Shown here one piece after another: positions 9,015 to 18,600 of a stretch of DNA of 64,000 bases. The translations under genes were made by a program, and so were the position numbers. The stretch spans positions 558,001 to 622,000 of the forward strand of contig NZ_CP071860.1 in NCBI RefSeq assembly GCF_023716665.1, written 5' to 3'. Below the pieces are notes generated by a model. That model did no database searches. It was not told the origin of the DNA and saw nothing but the letters and a program-made list of their open reading frames with translations. This DNA comes from Vibrio sp. SCSIO 43135 (GTDB taxonomy: Bacteria; Pseudomonadota; Gammaproteobacteria; Enterobacterales; Vibrionaceae). Each line of letters begins with the position of its first letter. The stretch's first letter is position 1.

Positions 9015-9866
9015 ATGACTGAAATGGAAAAATCCGTCGATAGTCAGCTTATGACACCCGGGCACAGAACGCTGCAAGAGCGCTTCTATCGTTTAAGAAA
9101 TAACAAGATCTTTGAGTGGTTTGTTATTTCTATTATTGTATTTTCGGCATTGATGATAGGCGCCAACACCTATGATATGCCGCCTAGTTTGGTCAGTTTA
9201 CTGAAGGTTTTAGACTTCGGTATCACGCTCATCTTCTTAGTTGAGATTACGATCCGATTTATCGGGGAGCCGAACAAAAAGCGCTTCTTTAATAACTTCT
9301 GGAACGTATTCGACACACTTATCGTGGTAGTAAGTTTGATTCCGATCCAAGACAGCGAGATGGCGGTACTGGGTCGTTTAGTACGTATTTTCCGCGTGTT
9401 AAGAATGGTGTCTATTATCCCGGAACTTAGGTTGTTGATTAACTCGTTGGTTAAAGCGTTGCCGCAGTTAAGTTACGTGATGTTGCTGATGTTTATCATC
9501 TTCTACATCTACGCGGCAGTGGGTTCTACGTTTTTTGCTTCGATCAACCCTGTGCTATGGGGTGATATTTCAATAAGTATGCTCACCTTGTTTAGGGTAA
9601 TGACCTTTGAGAGTTGGACAAGTGTCATGTACGAAACGATGGCGCATTATCCGCTGTCGTGGATTTACTTCTTGTCGTTCATCTTCTTTACTGCATTTGC
9701 TTTCTTGAACATGGTTATCGGTATTGTGGTTAATGTACTAGAGCAAGAGCGTCAGAAAATTGCTCTTGAAGAAAGTGAAGAGCTTAATGAACCGACGATG
9801 GCAGAATTGAAGCAAGAGCTTGACGAGATCAAGCAGTTACTTAAGCAGCAAAACCAACAAGGATAG
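9015..9866 (+). CDS. Bacterial voltage-gated sodium channel (NaChBac type)
   Basis: 283-residue single-domain ion channel of the BacNav family. It has S1-S4 voltage-sensor helices (S1 from IFEWFVISIIVF; S4 from LGRLVRIFRVLRMVSIIPELR, with regularly spaced Arg residues) and S5-S6 with the selectivity filter TFESWTS. That filter closely matches the sodium-selective TLESWS filter of NaChBac-like channels, with the Glu of the high-field-strength site retained. The cytoplasmic tail (after NVLEQERQKIALEES) is a charged coiled coil ending LKQELDEIKQLLKQQ, typical of the tetramerising tail. Four subunits should form a sodium channel in the inner membrane. It stands alone between terminators. Ion selectivity is inferred from the filter only. 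Confidence 0.92.
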   Translation: MTEMEKSVDSQLMTPGHRTLQERFYRLRNNKIFEWFVISIIVFSALMIGANTYDMPPSLVSLLKVLDFGITLIFLVEITIRFIGEPNKKRFFNNFWNVFDTLIVVVSLIPIQDSEMAVLGRLVRIFRVLRMVSIIPELRLLINSLVKALPQLSYVMLLMFIIFYIYAAVGSTFFASINPVLWGDISISMLTLFRVMTFESWTSVMYETMAHYPLSWIYFLSFIFFTAFAFLNMVIGIVVNVLEQERQKIALEESEELNEPTMAELKQELDEIKQLLKQQNQQG

Positions 9867-9898
9867 GATAGTTGCTAGTAAGTAATAATTAGAACGTT

Positions 9899-9924
9899 AA
9901 AGCCCGCTGATTGCGGGCTTTTTT
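9899..9924 (+). terminator. Terminator after the sodium channel gene
   Basis: Perfect stem AAGCCCGC / GCGGGCTT with a 5-base loop and a run of T residues, about 33 bp past the stop codon. Confidence 0.93.
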
Positions 9925-10155
9925 GTGCCTGATTCTCTCATCTATTTTGCTTGCTTATGGGGGTAACACAGTGTTGTGGAGTTTTGCTTCCTATTTCATT
10001 GAGTTACCAAAGGTATTTGATAATTAAGACAATTACATAATTACTAGGGACTGATTCCAATGATGAACAGCAAACAAAGTTTGCATGTTGCTCACCCCGA
10101 TAAGGTTGTGATTAAACTGAGATCACTAATTAAAACCAAAACCCAAAATGGAGAA

Positions 10156-10875
10156 ATGATGAAGAAGTTACTGTTGGCATTATCGGTTTCTGTAATGGCT
10201 GCTGGAGCAGCAAATGCGGCAGAGTGGGGCTACGAAGGTGATCATGGCCCAGAGCATTGGGGAAAGGTAGCCAAAGAGTGTGAAACGGGAAAAAACCAAA
10301 GCCCAATAGACATCAATAATATCGTTGAAGCAGACCTTAAAGACATCAAACCAAATTACCAAGGTAATGTAGTTAGCCTTGCGAACAACGGCCATACATT
10401 GCAGGCCGCTCTAGATGGTGAAAATACATTGATGATCAATGGTGTGGAATTTGAATTAAAGCAGTTCCACTTTCATACCCCATCAGAGAACTTAATCAGA
10501 GGAAAGCAGTACCCGCTTGAGGCACACTTCGTTCATGCTGACGAGAGCGGTAACTTAGCCGTGATTGCCGTGATGTTCAAGCCTGGCTCTGAAAACCAAG
10601 CGTTGAAAAAGCTCAGCCAGTCACTACCAAGCAGTGGTAATTCCGTGGACTTAAGCCAATCGTTCAAAGTGGCTGATCTGCTGCCTAAAGAAGGTGATTA
10701 CTACCGCTTTAATGGTTCGTTAACGACACCTCCTTGTAGTGAAGGTGTTCGCTGGTACGTAATGAAAGATCCAGTAGAAATGTCACAGGCTCAAGGTGAG
10801 TTACTAAAAGAAAATATGGGTGAAAACAACCGTCCAATTCAAGCGCATAATGCACGCGTGATTTTGGAAAACTAG
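10156..10875 (+). CDS. Periplasmic alpha-carbonic anhydrase
   Basis: Alpha-class carbonic anhydrase of about 239 residues interconverting CO2 and bicarbonate in the periplasm. A signal peptide (MMKKLLLALSVSVMAAGAANA) is followed by the mature domain starting EWGYEGDHGPEHWG. The three zinc His ligands are in KQFHFHTPSEN (two) and EAHFVH (third). QSPIDI and the LTTPPCSEGVRWYV segment are also diagnostic. The start at 10156 follows a GGAGAA site and places the signal peptide at the N-terminus; the longer frame from 10060 adds 32 non-conserved residues. A terminator follows the gene. Such enzymes usually aid bicarbonate or pH balance in marine vibrios; the physiological trigger is not visible here. 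Confidence 0.95.
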   Translation: MMKKLLLALSVSVMAAGAANAAEWGYEGDHGPEHWGKVAKECETGKNQSPIDINNIVEADLKDIKPNYQGNVVSLANNGHTLQAALDGENTLMINGVEFELKQFHFHTPSENLIRGKQYPLEAHFVHADESGNLAVIAVMFKPGSENQALKKLSQSLPSSGNSVDLSQSFKVADLLPKEGDYYRFNGSLTTPPCSEGVRWYVMKDPVEMSQAQGELLKENMGENNRPIQAHNARVILEN

Positions 10876-10900
10876 TCCCTCTAACTCTCCGATAACTATC

Positions 10901-10933
10901 AAAGTCGCCCTAGCTCAGTAGGGCGGCTTTTTT
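10901..10933 (+). terminator. Terminator between carbonic anhydrase and the convergent gene
   Basis: Stem AAAGTCGCCCTA / TAGGGCGGCTTT with loop GCTCAG, followed by T residues on the plus strand and preceded by As, so it could work in both directions for the convergent gene ending at 10944. Confidence 0.9.
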
Positions 10934-10943
10934 AGTTGTTCGT

Positions 10944-11894
10944 TTAGATATTGTGGAATGTAATTTCTAAGCGCAGCGTGAACTTTGCCTCTTCGTAACG
11001 CTCAATGTCTTCTTCTTTGTTCCAGTTATATTCTGGCTTTAGCTCGTAGAATAGCCAGTCTCGCCAGATGTTCTGCCGATAAGTGACCGATAGGTGGGTA
11101 TTGGTGATGTAATGATAAGGACGGTTGGTTCCTGAAGTGCTTGCCTGATAGCTCATTGCTTGGGTGTCGGACAAGTGTTGGTAGAGTGTGACTCCTGAGC
11201 CCAGCTCCCAACCTTTAATATCGTCTTCGTAGGTACCGAAACTCGTCCAACGCAATAAATACTCAGGGCTAAAAGAGTGGTCAATATCTAGCTGTGTGGA
11301 TTCACCTGTTACTCGCTTTCTTTGATAAACCTTCTGGGTGAAGCGGGCGAGGGTATCAATGGTAAATGGGTATGTATATTGATAGCGAGCTTCAATACTC
11401 GGCCTTGCAGTTACTCTGAAGTTGAAACTGCTTCTGCCTTTACTTAGCCAGTCGTATCGCAAACCTAACGTACTTTCTGCGTCTTCCGACGATTGTGGGA
11501 ATAGATCAAATACATCGCTTTCTTCATCCGATTCGAACACAACCTTGAGCCTACGAGTTACTTTCGGTAAATGGAATCGTGCTTTAAGTTTGGTTTTGAA
11601 TTTATACCCTTCGTTTTCAACCCAAGAGAAATCGTTGTACCAGCGTACGAGGGTGCCAGCCCTGGCATCTTCATCGGCTCGTTCATCTATAAAGAAGTTA
11701 TCGAACCAAACAGCAGGTTGACAGAAGCGGGTATTGAGGCGAGCGTAGGCGCTATCTAAAAATCCTGCGTCGTCGTCCACAGTGTTACATTCGTCGATGG
11801 TTTCAGTATCAGATTCGCTAGCGACGGAAGATACTGGGAATAGTAAGCCAGCGAAAACGAGAAATAAGATGGGATTTGGATACAGCAACAACAC
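10944..11894 (-). CDS. Predicted outer-membrane beta-barrel protein, unknown function
   Basis: About 316 residues with an N-terminal hydrophobic export signal (LLLYPNPILFLVFAGLLF, ending near SSVAS) and then alternating polar/aromatic strands typical of outer-membrane barrels (FNFRVTARPSIEARYQYTYPF, RPYHYITNTHLSVTYRQNI, WLFYELKPEYNW). It ends in TFHNI rather than the usual aromatic residue. No ATG fits. The longest open frame starts with TTG at 11921, but that codon lies inside the terminator stem of the upstream gene, so a GTG at 11894 is chosen, with only a weak ribosome site. I do not recognise the family; a porin-like or assembly role is conceivable but unsupported. Confidence 0.6.
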   Translation of the reverse strand: MLLLYPNPILFLVFAGLLFPVSSVASESDTETIDECNTVDDDAGFLDSAYARLNTRFCQPAVWFDNFFIDERADEDARAGTLVRWYNDFSWVENEGYKFKTKLKARFHLPKVTRRLKVVFESDEESDVFDLFPQSSEDAESTLGLRYDWLSKGRSSFNFRVTARPSIEARYQYTYPFTIDTLARFTQKVYQRKRVTGESTQLDIDHSFSPEYLLRWTSFGTYEDDIKGWELGSGVTLYQHLSDTQAMSYQASTSGTNRPYHYITNTHLSVTYRQNIWRDWLFYELKPEYNWNKEEDIERYEEAKFTLRLEITFHNI

Positions 11895-11910
11895 AACCCT
11901 GTGAACAAAA

Positions 11911-11959
11911 AAACACTCCAATCAATAGTATATGTTTATTCTATCAATTGGAGTGCTTT
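11911..11959 (-). terminator. Terminator of the 12016 gene, reaching the next gene's start region
   Basis: Inverted repeat CACTCCAAT / ATTGGAGTG with partial pairing continuing inward (TAG / CTA) and a run of seven Ts on the minus strand; some Ts also follow on the plus strand. It is downstream of the stop at 12016 and covers the apparent TTG start of the following gene. Confidence 0.8.
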
Positions 11960-12015
11960 TATTTATTGGTTGTGCGAGCTGAGCGATGTGGCATCAACTG
12001 ACGCTCGGTGACGAC

Positions 12016-12465
12016 TTAGTTCTGGCTATCGCTTTTTTCCGCATAGTAGTGCAGTAACTCTGTTAGAGTTTTCACCCACCCAAACGCATCTGAAGGCATG
12101 GTTTTAATGATGGTTTCTACTTTGTCACAGTGTATTTCTAGCGGAATCGCTTTTTCTAAATGAAATGAAACCGCGTAGAAGTGCCATAGTAGCAGCCGAG
12201 TCATGCGCTCGATGTTCTGTTTAGCATTATCTGATTCACTAAACGCCAAATTAAGTTCGCTGAGCGCGATAGCGTTCATTCTGAGCATCGCGTCGAACTT
12301 GGCAGACTGAAGGCGTTCTTCATTTTCTGTTTCTTCTTGTTCAAAGGTAAACAGCTCGGTCATCGCTTCTTCCGGTACTAATCGGTGGATCATTCGCAAA
12401 CTGAATTCTTCCAATTCTTCTCTCGGCATAGATTGCAGGCTATTTAAAGTGTAGTCGCGTTGCAT
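12016..12465 (-). CDS. Conserved-looking hypothetical protein
   Basis: 149-residue acidic, mostly helical soluble protein with no signal peptide or membrane segment. It begins MQRDYTLNSLQSMPREELEEF and contains Glu-rich and Leu-rich helices (FEQEETENEERLQ, LLLWHFYAVSFHLEKA). The ATG at 12465 is reasonably placed and the gene is closed by a good terminator, which supports it being real. I do not recognise a family. Neighbours, an unknown barrel protein downstream and an outer-membrane protein divergent upstream, give no functional hint. Confidence 0.65.
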   Translation of the reverse strand: MQRDYTLNSLQSMPREELEEFSLRMIHRLVPEEAMTELFTFEQEETENEERLQSAKFDAMLRMNAIALSELNLAFSESDNAKQNIERMTRLLLWHFYAVSFHLEKAIPLEIHCDKVETIIKTMPSDAFGWVKTLTELLHYYAEKSDSQN

Positions 12466-12750
12466 TGTTGTCTCGCTGGCCTTTTATTTGGGGGCGTATT
12501 GTATCGCCTAGGGCTGAAATTGCTACCAATCTGATGCCACAGCGACCTTTATAGTGGTGGCGGGGTTTGTGTAACCTTTTGTTTAATTGGGTTTTTTATA
12601 TCATTTTAGATTTATTCCACGCAATTCTTTACTGCTCAATACAGTTTACTAGGGGTTTAGCTTAGCTGTTCTTAATATTCACCACATCGATGAGAGGTCA
12701 CTTGGCCAATCATTTGAGGATTTAAGGTTATCAACACATAGGAACATGCA

Positions 12751-13365
12751 ATGAAATTAAAATATGCGGTATTGGGCTTGGCAGTGGTATCTGGATGCGT
12801 TTCATCGATGGCGCTAGCGGGAGGAGTCGAGCCATTCTTTGGGGTGGAGGCAAGCTACAACTTAACTAATCCCGGAATTGAAAGAGTTGGGTCAGGCACG
12901 ATATCTGGCGTTGAAGATACAGAGTTTGACAAAGAAATAAGCCCCGGCTTCTATACGGGTGTTGTACTTTCTCAGCATCATAGATTGAAGTTAGGGTATA
13001 TGGACAAGGACTTCGCTGGCATCAGCGTAGCGCGCTATTACACTGCATACGATTATATATTTGGCCTATCTGATAGATTTAATCTAACCGCGGGGCTAAT
13101 GGTTGGATACGATGACTCTGGAGTAGAAGATGAATACAGCTCTATCGTTGCTGGTGGGCAAGTTGGTGCTGAGTATCGCATGAGAGATTTTAGCGTTGAA
13201 CTTGGATACCAGGTATCTGCGAACTATTGGGAGTCAGAGGATCGCTATGTGTCTAATCCTGATTTCAATGGAAGTGGGTTAGCTGGCGTTTCTGGCTCTG
13301 ATCAATTTGCAGACGACAATATGTTGTATCTGAGATTAAACTACTACTTTGGTGGGGCAAGATAA
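12751..13365 (+). CDS. Small outer-membrane beta-barrel protein (OmpA/Opa-like fold)
   Basis: 204 residues with a signal peptide (MKLKYAVLGLAVVSGCVSSMALA) and then about eight amphipathic strands (GVEPFFGVEASYNL, SPGFYTGVVLSQHHRLKLGY, RYYTAYDYIFG, RFNLTAGLMVGYD, GGQVGAEYRMRDFSVELGYQ, MLYLRLNYYFGGAR). The pattern fits the eight-stranded OmpA N-domain/Ail-like barrels, though no family name can be given. The final strand has aromatic residues three to five positions before the end rather than at the terminus. It is alone on its strand, with a 285-bp leader region upstream and an inverted repeat downstream. Confidence 0.75.
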   Translation: MKLKYAVLGLAVVSGCVSSMALAGGVEPFFGVEASYNLTNPGIERVGSGTISGVEDTEFDKEISPGFYTGVVLSQHHRLKLGYMDKDFAGISVARYYTAYDYIFGLSDRFNLTAGLMVGYDDSGVEDEYSSIVAGGQVGAEYRMRDFSVELGYQVSANYWESEDRYVSNPDFNGSGLAGVSGSDQFADDNMLYLRLNYYFGGAR

Positions 13366-13414
13366 GCCGAGACATATATTCACTTTACTCACCAGATTAA
13401 CCTTTCAAAAACTG

Positions 13415-13467
13415 ACCAAGGTGATTATTGAGACCGCGTTGAGTGGAGGCTTCATGAGCACCTTGGT
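13415..13467. repeat. Inverted repeat in the convergent intergenic region
   Basis: ACCAAGGTG at 13415-13423 and CACCTTGGT at 13459-13467, perfect 9-bp arms 35 bp apart. It lies between convergent genes and may act as a loose bidirectional terminator, though no long T-run is adjacent. Confidence 0.4.
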
Positions 13468-13507
13468 TATAAAGATATAGCACCGACGTAAACTTTATCT
13501 CCAAAGG

Positions 13508-13975
13508 CTATTTTATGCGTACATAAAGAGAGATATGCCTTTTCTGTCCTCTGCTAACAATAGCTATATGCTTGTCTAAATAGAGTAACTCAAGAATATC
13601 TTTCTCTTCTGTGATGCTACGCAGCAACATGTCTCCGTATTCTTCTGAGGCCTCTAAGTTACTTATATCTGCTTTCTGTTCTGCAGTAATTTGCGCAGAA
13701 TAACGATACGTTCCGTGTTTGAAACGTAGAAACTTACCTTTAGAGTGGAAAACAGAAACTGAATCAATACCTTCCTCTTTCAAGTACACATCTGTCGTGA
13801 ACTTATCTTCCGTGATACTCGCCTTGATGACTTCGTATAGTTTGTTGCCTTCTTTCCTCAAATCACTGAAGTGCGCGCGATATTCGCCCCCAATCGAGAT
13901 GTGGCTACGGTAATAGCTTTCGCTAAACAAATATAACCCGGCAGATAGCGTCAGTAATATCAGGAGGGCTCTCAT
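13508..13975 (-). CDS. Small membrane-anchored periplasmic protein, ToxS-like partner of the adjacent regulator
   Basis: 155 residues with a single N-terminal hydrophobic helix (MRALLILLTLSAGLYLFS) and a periplasmic domain of about 130 residues. It shows no family motif I can name. Its start codon overlaps the stop of the upstream ToxR-like gene by four bases (ATGA), a sign of translational coupling. Size, topology and gene order match ToxS, TcpH and VtrC, which bind and stabilise their ToxR, TcpP and VtrA partners in the periplasm. That role is inferred from context and topology, not from recognised sequence similarity. Confidence 0.65.
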   Translation of the reverse strand: MRALLILLTLSAGLYLFSESYYRSHISIGGEYRAHFSDLRKEGNKLYEVIKASITEDKFTTDVYLKEEGIDSVSVFHSKGKFLRFKHGTYRYSAQITAEQKADISNLEASEEYGDMLLRSITEEKDILELLYLDKHIAIVSRGQKRHISLYVRIK

Positions 13976-14754
13976 GGGTGTATCTCTTTTCTAATTACTT
14001 GCGCTGCCTGTTCGATACCGTCAAGTGGTAAAGCATAGGTCTTGCCAAACTTCTTGTCGGGCTGATAGACACTTAGGATGAGGGCTGTATCGTTCTTTTC
14101 TATGTAATAAGTACAGTCACAGCCAATGCTTTGAATCAGGTGTCGTTGAGCTTTGGTCAAAACGTGTCCCCTAGGTGCTATGATTTTGAATTCACGATTC
14201 GCAATTTGTGTACTGTGAATGATGTTGTTTGGATTGAGGTAATAGGCTGAATTATCAAACCGAACTTGGTAAAAGTTTTGCACCGAGAGCCCGATAAGAA
14301 CTAACGAGCAACTGATTAACGTCGGGAAGAACAGCCACTGCTTATTATTACGAATTTTGGTAATCAGAGACGGACTTGGAGCGGATTCGGGTTGAACCCC
14401 CTCGATGGAGTCAAGTCGCTGCTTGACGAGCAATTGCGATGGGTTATCTAGCTTGAGGCGGTAACCTATGCGAGGGACCGATACGATGACATCATCAGAA
14501 AGTTGAAAAGGGGCTAACGCTTCTCTAAGTTTGGCGATTGATTTGGCGAGCGATGAGTCGGTGACTTCTGTATGTTCCCAAGCGTACTGCTTAAGCGTTT
14601 CTTTTTTAACGACATCACTTTGGTGTTGAACGAGATAGTCCAACACTCTTGAGTCTGTATAGGAAAGGTGCGTGGTTAATTCACCCTGACGCAGTTCACC
14701 GGTCTGAACAATAAAAATAGTTTCCCTGCTACCCACACTGATTCCTTTTATCAA
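13972..14754 (-). CDS. ToxR-like membrane-bound winged-helix transcriptional regulator
   Basis: 260 residues. The N-terminal OmpR/PhoB-type winged helix spans about 15-102 (DSRVLDYLVQHQSDVVKKE, SSLAKSIAKLREAL, ending VPRIGYRL). A linker leads to one transmembrane helix at about 140-158 (WLFFPTLISCSLVLIGLSV) and a periplasmic domain of about 100 residues. That domain contains a close Cys pair, C212 and C214 (SIGCDCTYY), which could sense redox state or bind a ligand. No receiver domain is present, so it would be a one-component regulator acting from the membrane as ToxR, TcpP and VtrA do. It overlaps the ToxS-like gene by 4 bp. Targets are unknown; an outer-membrane protein gene and a DM13 gene flank the pair. 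Confidence 0.85.
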   Translation of the reverse strand: MIKGISVGSRETIFIVQTGELRQGELTTHLSYTDSRVLDYLVQHQSDVVKKETLKQYAWEHTEVTDSSLAKSIAKLREALAPFQLSDDVIVSVPRIGYRLKLDNPSQLLVKQRLDSIEGVQPESAPSPSLITKIRNNKQWLFFPTLISCSLVLIGLSVQNFYQVRFDNSAYYLNPNNIIHSTQIANREFKIIAPRGHVLTKAQRHLIQSIGCDCTYYIEKNDTALILSVYQPDKKFGKTYALPLDGIEQAAQVIRKEIHP

Positions 14755-15017
14755 TAACGCCCAAAGTAGAACACTTCACCTGATTTATGTAAAGCCAGTA
14801 TACGAACGAAAAGTGTATATGCTGAAGTATCCACCATTAGATTTGGCTAGGTTATTCATTGATTTAAAAACACTAATGTTTATATATTAAACGTGTTTAA
14901 TTGTGAGCTTTACGGAAAAACCAACAAAGTTATTACAAATTAATATATGGCATCCTGCTATCTTATTGATTGTCGTGTACATTTATATGGTATCTATATT
15001 CGACAAGGATGTTAATT

Positions 15018-15485
15018 ATGAAGTGGATTCTACTCACTTTCTCCCACCTTGCTATTGGTGGACTAGGCTTTGCTCTAGGTATCTATGCGCTTCCTATTCT
15101 AATCCAACCACCTTCTTCGCAGCTCAACGAAATTACTCTCCAACCAGACGAAGTGATACTTAGCGGCACTTTTGAAAGAGAACGTGCGGATAGCGACTTC
15201 TTGCACTGGGGAGAAGGAACGGTTTCTATCACCAACAGTGAACTTATCTTTGTTGGTGAACTAGCACCAGGGCCTGATTACAAAGCGTACCTTTCTCCTG
15301 TTTACGTCGAAACGGAAGTAGACTTCATGGCTAATAAAGATCAAATGTTAAACGTTGGCAACGTAAATCGCTTCGATAGATTCTCTCTCTCTATATCAAA
15401 TGTGTCAGATATTTCTGAATTTAATACTGTAATCATATGGTGTGAGACCTTTGGGGAGTATATTACTTCCGCCAAATTACAGTGA
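15018..15485 (+). CDS. DM13-domain protein, membrane-anchored
   Basis: 155 residues with an N-terminal hydrophobic segment (MKWILLTFSHLAIGGLGFAL, continuing to about residue 30) that is a membrane anchor or signal. A DM13 domain follows at about 50-155 (VILSGTFERERADSDFLHWG, LAPGPDYKAYLSP, VIIWCETFGEYITSAKL). DM13 domains are proposed to take part in redox or electron-transfer reactions, partly through a conserved Cys, here in IWCETF. The start at 15018 follows an AAGGAT site and removes a 16-codon non-conserved extension. It stands alone upstream of the giant repeat-protein gene, separated by 190 bp. Domain assignment is good; function is open. Confidence 0.8.
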   Translation: MKWILLTFSHLAIGGLGFALGIYALPILIQPPSSQLNEITLQPDEVILSGTFERERADSDFLHWGEGTVSITNSELIFVGELAPGPDYKAYLSPVYVETEVDFMANKDQMLNVGNVNRFDRFSLSISNVSDISEFNTVIIWCETFGEYITSAKLQ

Positions 15486-15675
15486 CTTAATGAGTTAATC
15501 AGAACTTAGTCTGAAAATTTCCCTGAAATTACAAGATATTAGTTTGTTTATCGACTTTGGGCGCTCAAATTTCAAGCCGTCAATACTATGACGGTTTGAT
15601 GTTGGGCTGCTTCTTGTTTGTGTGAACTGTCTGCTGTTGGGCATAGCTTACTAAATCTAACAGTGGGAAAGTGTC

Positions 15676-18600
15676 GTGTCGTTTTATAAGTGTCTTGCTC
15701 GTGTGAGCCATCTACTGGTGTGTGTTTGTACTTTGGCTTCTTTCCAAGCTCTAGCGGCGGGAGAAATTGAGGTTACCGTATCCCCAAGTAGTGCAGTTTA
15801 CGAAAACAGTGAGTACATCAGTTACCAAATTGAGATTAAGAACACGACAGCTAAACCTTTAAAAAATGTTCGAATCGAAGATCTTTTTTGGGATACAACT
15901 TCCACCGGAGGGCGAGCATTTGATTCTGCCTCTGTGACGGCCACACATTCGTGGGGCTCTAGTGAAGGCACTTTCACGGGCACTGACGCCAATCTCGAAG
16001 TAGCTGATGCGACGTTGTTTGCATTCGGAAAAGTTACCTATTCAATTTCAGCTTTGGTGAGCGATAGCGTAGTCGGCGATATTCAGTTGGGTTCCACAAC
16101 AGTGGAAGCTGATATCAACGGCGACGGAAGTTCGGAATCATTTACTCCATCTTCGGGCAGTGTATTCAAACCTGTAGCGTATCAATACGAAATGGAATTG
16201 ACGGCCGATAAATCCGAATACGCCGTAGGGGGAAGGTTAACTTACACACTCCAAGTCACGAACACGGGTCGGTATGATGTTAGAGGGCTAGATATTAGTT
16301 TGCCTCTGGACAGCCTTAACGTCGCTTCTAATGGCGGAAGCACAATATCGCCATTTCAAGCCATCAACATATCAGGAAAGAAATCTGGCTCGTCGAGCGA
16401 TTTGGGGAGTTACAACTCTTCTGGTGACCTCAATGTTACCGATGCAAGGATAGCTTCTGGGGGCTCCCTTACGTATACCATCGACACAACTATCGCTGAT
16501 ACTTTGGTTGGTGATATTGAAGTGATGGCCGACTCTTCAACTAAAGATGGAAACGTCACAACAACACCTGTTGTTACCCCACCGAGCGAGCCCAAGGTTG
16601 AAATTGAACATTCTCTGGATAAAACCAACCCTTACCTCGTTTCTACCAAGCGTAATTATACGGTTGAAGTTTCCAACCAAGGGGGAGGGATTGCCCACGA
16701 CTACCACGTCAAACAAAATATTGCCGATCTGGTTTCAAAACTTGGCCTTGCGAATAACCTGTCTTCGGAACATAACCATTCTGATATTGATGGAAACCCG
16801 TACCGTTCTTGGACCGTTGAAGTCAGTGATATCGGCGATAACTCATTATCGAACTATCGCTCTTCTGGTATCCAATCCAATATTCCGATTGATGACACCG
16901 TATCCATCTACCCAGGTGAGTCGATCACATATCTGATCAAGGCTGAATTGTCTCCTGTCGCCATTGGGCCTGTTTTGGGGGCCAATGCTGCTGTCTACGA
17001 TGCGAGCGGGAACTTGGTGAAAGATAGCCAAATCGGTTCAGTGATAGAGGCTGAACGGGTTTTGGATGTCAACGATTCTGAAATCAATATCCAGAAAACC
17101 ACCAAAGCATCTGAATACCTGCCTAGTGGCCAAGTAGAGTACGAAATCAAAGTGACCAACTCTTCGTCTAAGTATTTTGCTAATGACTTAGCGGTCGTGG
17201 ATGACTTAACGTGTGTCCAGACTGAGCAGGCTGGTGGAGCCGGTACAGGTTCAGCATTCAAACGTTGGAAAATTGAGCCGAGCAGTTCAGAAGATGACAA
17301 AGGTACGGACCCGGGCAGTTATTCCTATGGAAATTGGATAACCTCACCAGTTACGCTGTCACCTGATGTCGCGCCGGGTGAGACAGTTACCTATACGCTC
17401 ACGGCGGAAGTTAATGACTCTAGTGTCGGGTTGATCATTGATGATAATCCCGCGTGTTCAGACAATGTCTCTGAAGAGGGCTCTGGTATTCAAATGCCAG
17501 AAGATAACCTGCGCGCAAGCAAAGATGTCGACTCTCGCTACTATTCTGCCGGAGACATACTCACTTACACCATTCGTGTTGATAATGATGGCGACGGCTT
17601 TGCAGACCAAATCCCAGTTATTGACGACCTAACCGCCGTTCAAACAGTCAACGTGTACGGAGAAGTGAAACCAGCATTTGATAGCTGGACGATTACCGCT
17701 GAGGCTTTCCATTCTGATGGCAGCGCAGCAAGCGCTACCGATACAGGCATTTCTGGCTCGATAGACGGTTCAATGGCTGACGGAAAGATCCTTGACGTTA
17801 AAGCAACCATTGAGCCTCATAGTTATGTGATTTATACCATTGCTGCCAAGACGAATCCTTTAGCCAATGGACATATCCAAAACAGTGTAACGGTTGATAA
17901 TTTCGTTTATGCAGATCGTGGCTCCGATCCTCATGATTTTGAAATTACACTCAACAAAACAGTTAAAACCAACACCAGTGGTGGTTTTAACAGTGAACGT
18001 GTGAGCTATTCAAAGAACGACAATGAAGTCACCTATCAGCTACACGTGAAGAACAAGAAAGGCAACGGATTTGCAACCAATGTTTCGATTATCGATGAAA
18101 TTTCTAAGATTGAAGCGGGTGTACTGGAGCCAGATAATGAATCTAAGAAAGTCTTTACCTCGTGGACTATCTCGGCCGCAATTGTATCGGATAATGCCCT
18201 GTTAAACGGCAATGACACCTATACCAAAGTGGGTGACTTTGAAGACAATAAAGATCTCAATGTAACCGCTCAAATTCCGCCAGATGTCGAGATTATCTAC
18301 ACCATAGTCGGCCAAATGGACCGTAGCGATGGAGATAGAATTCTCTACAAGCGTTTTGATAATACGGTCACGGTGAAAACACCAGACTCAGACTCTCAAG
18401 AATCAACTTCTGATACAGCAGTGGTATACCCGAAAGAGCCGGATGTGGTTGTTGTGAAAACCACTCAAGAAAGTGAATTTTTTCCAGGGCAATGGGTAAC
18501 GTTTGATGTGACGGTCTATAACCGAGGTGCTGGCTACGCCAATGAAGTGTCGGTGAAAGACGACATTAAAGTGATGAACGCCTTTTCAAAGTGGGAAATA

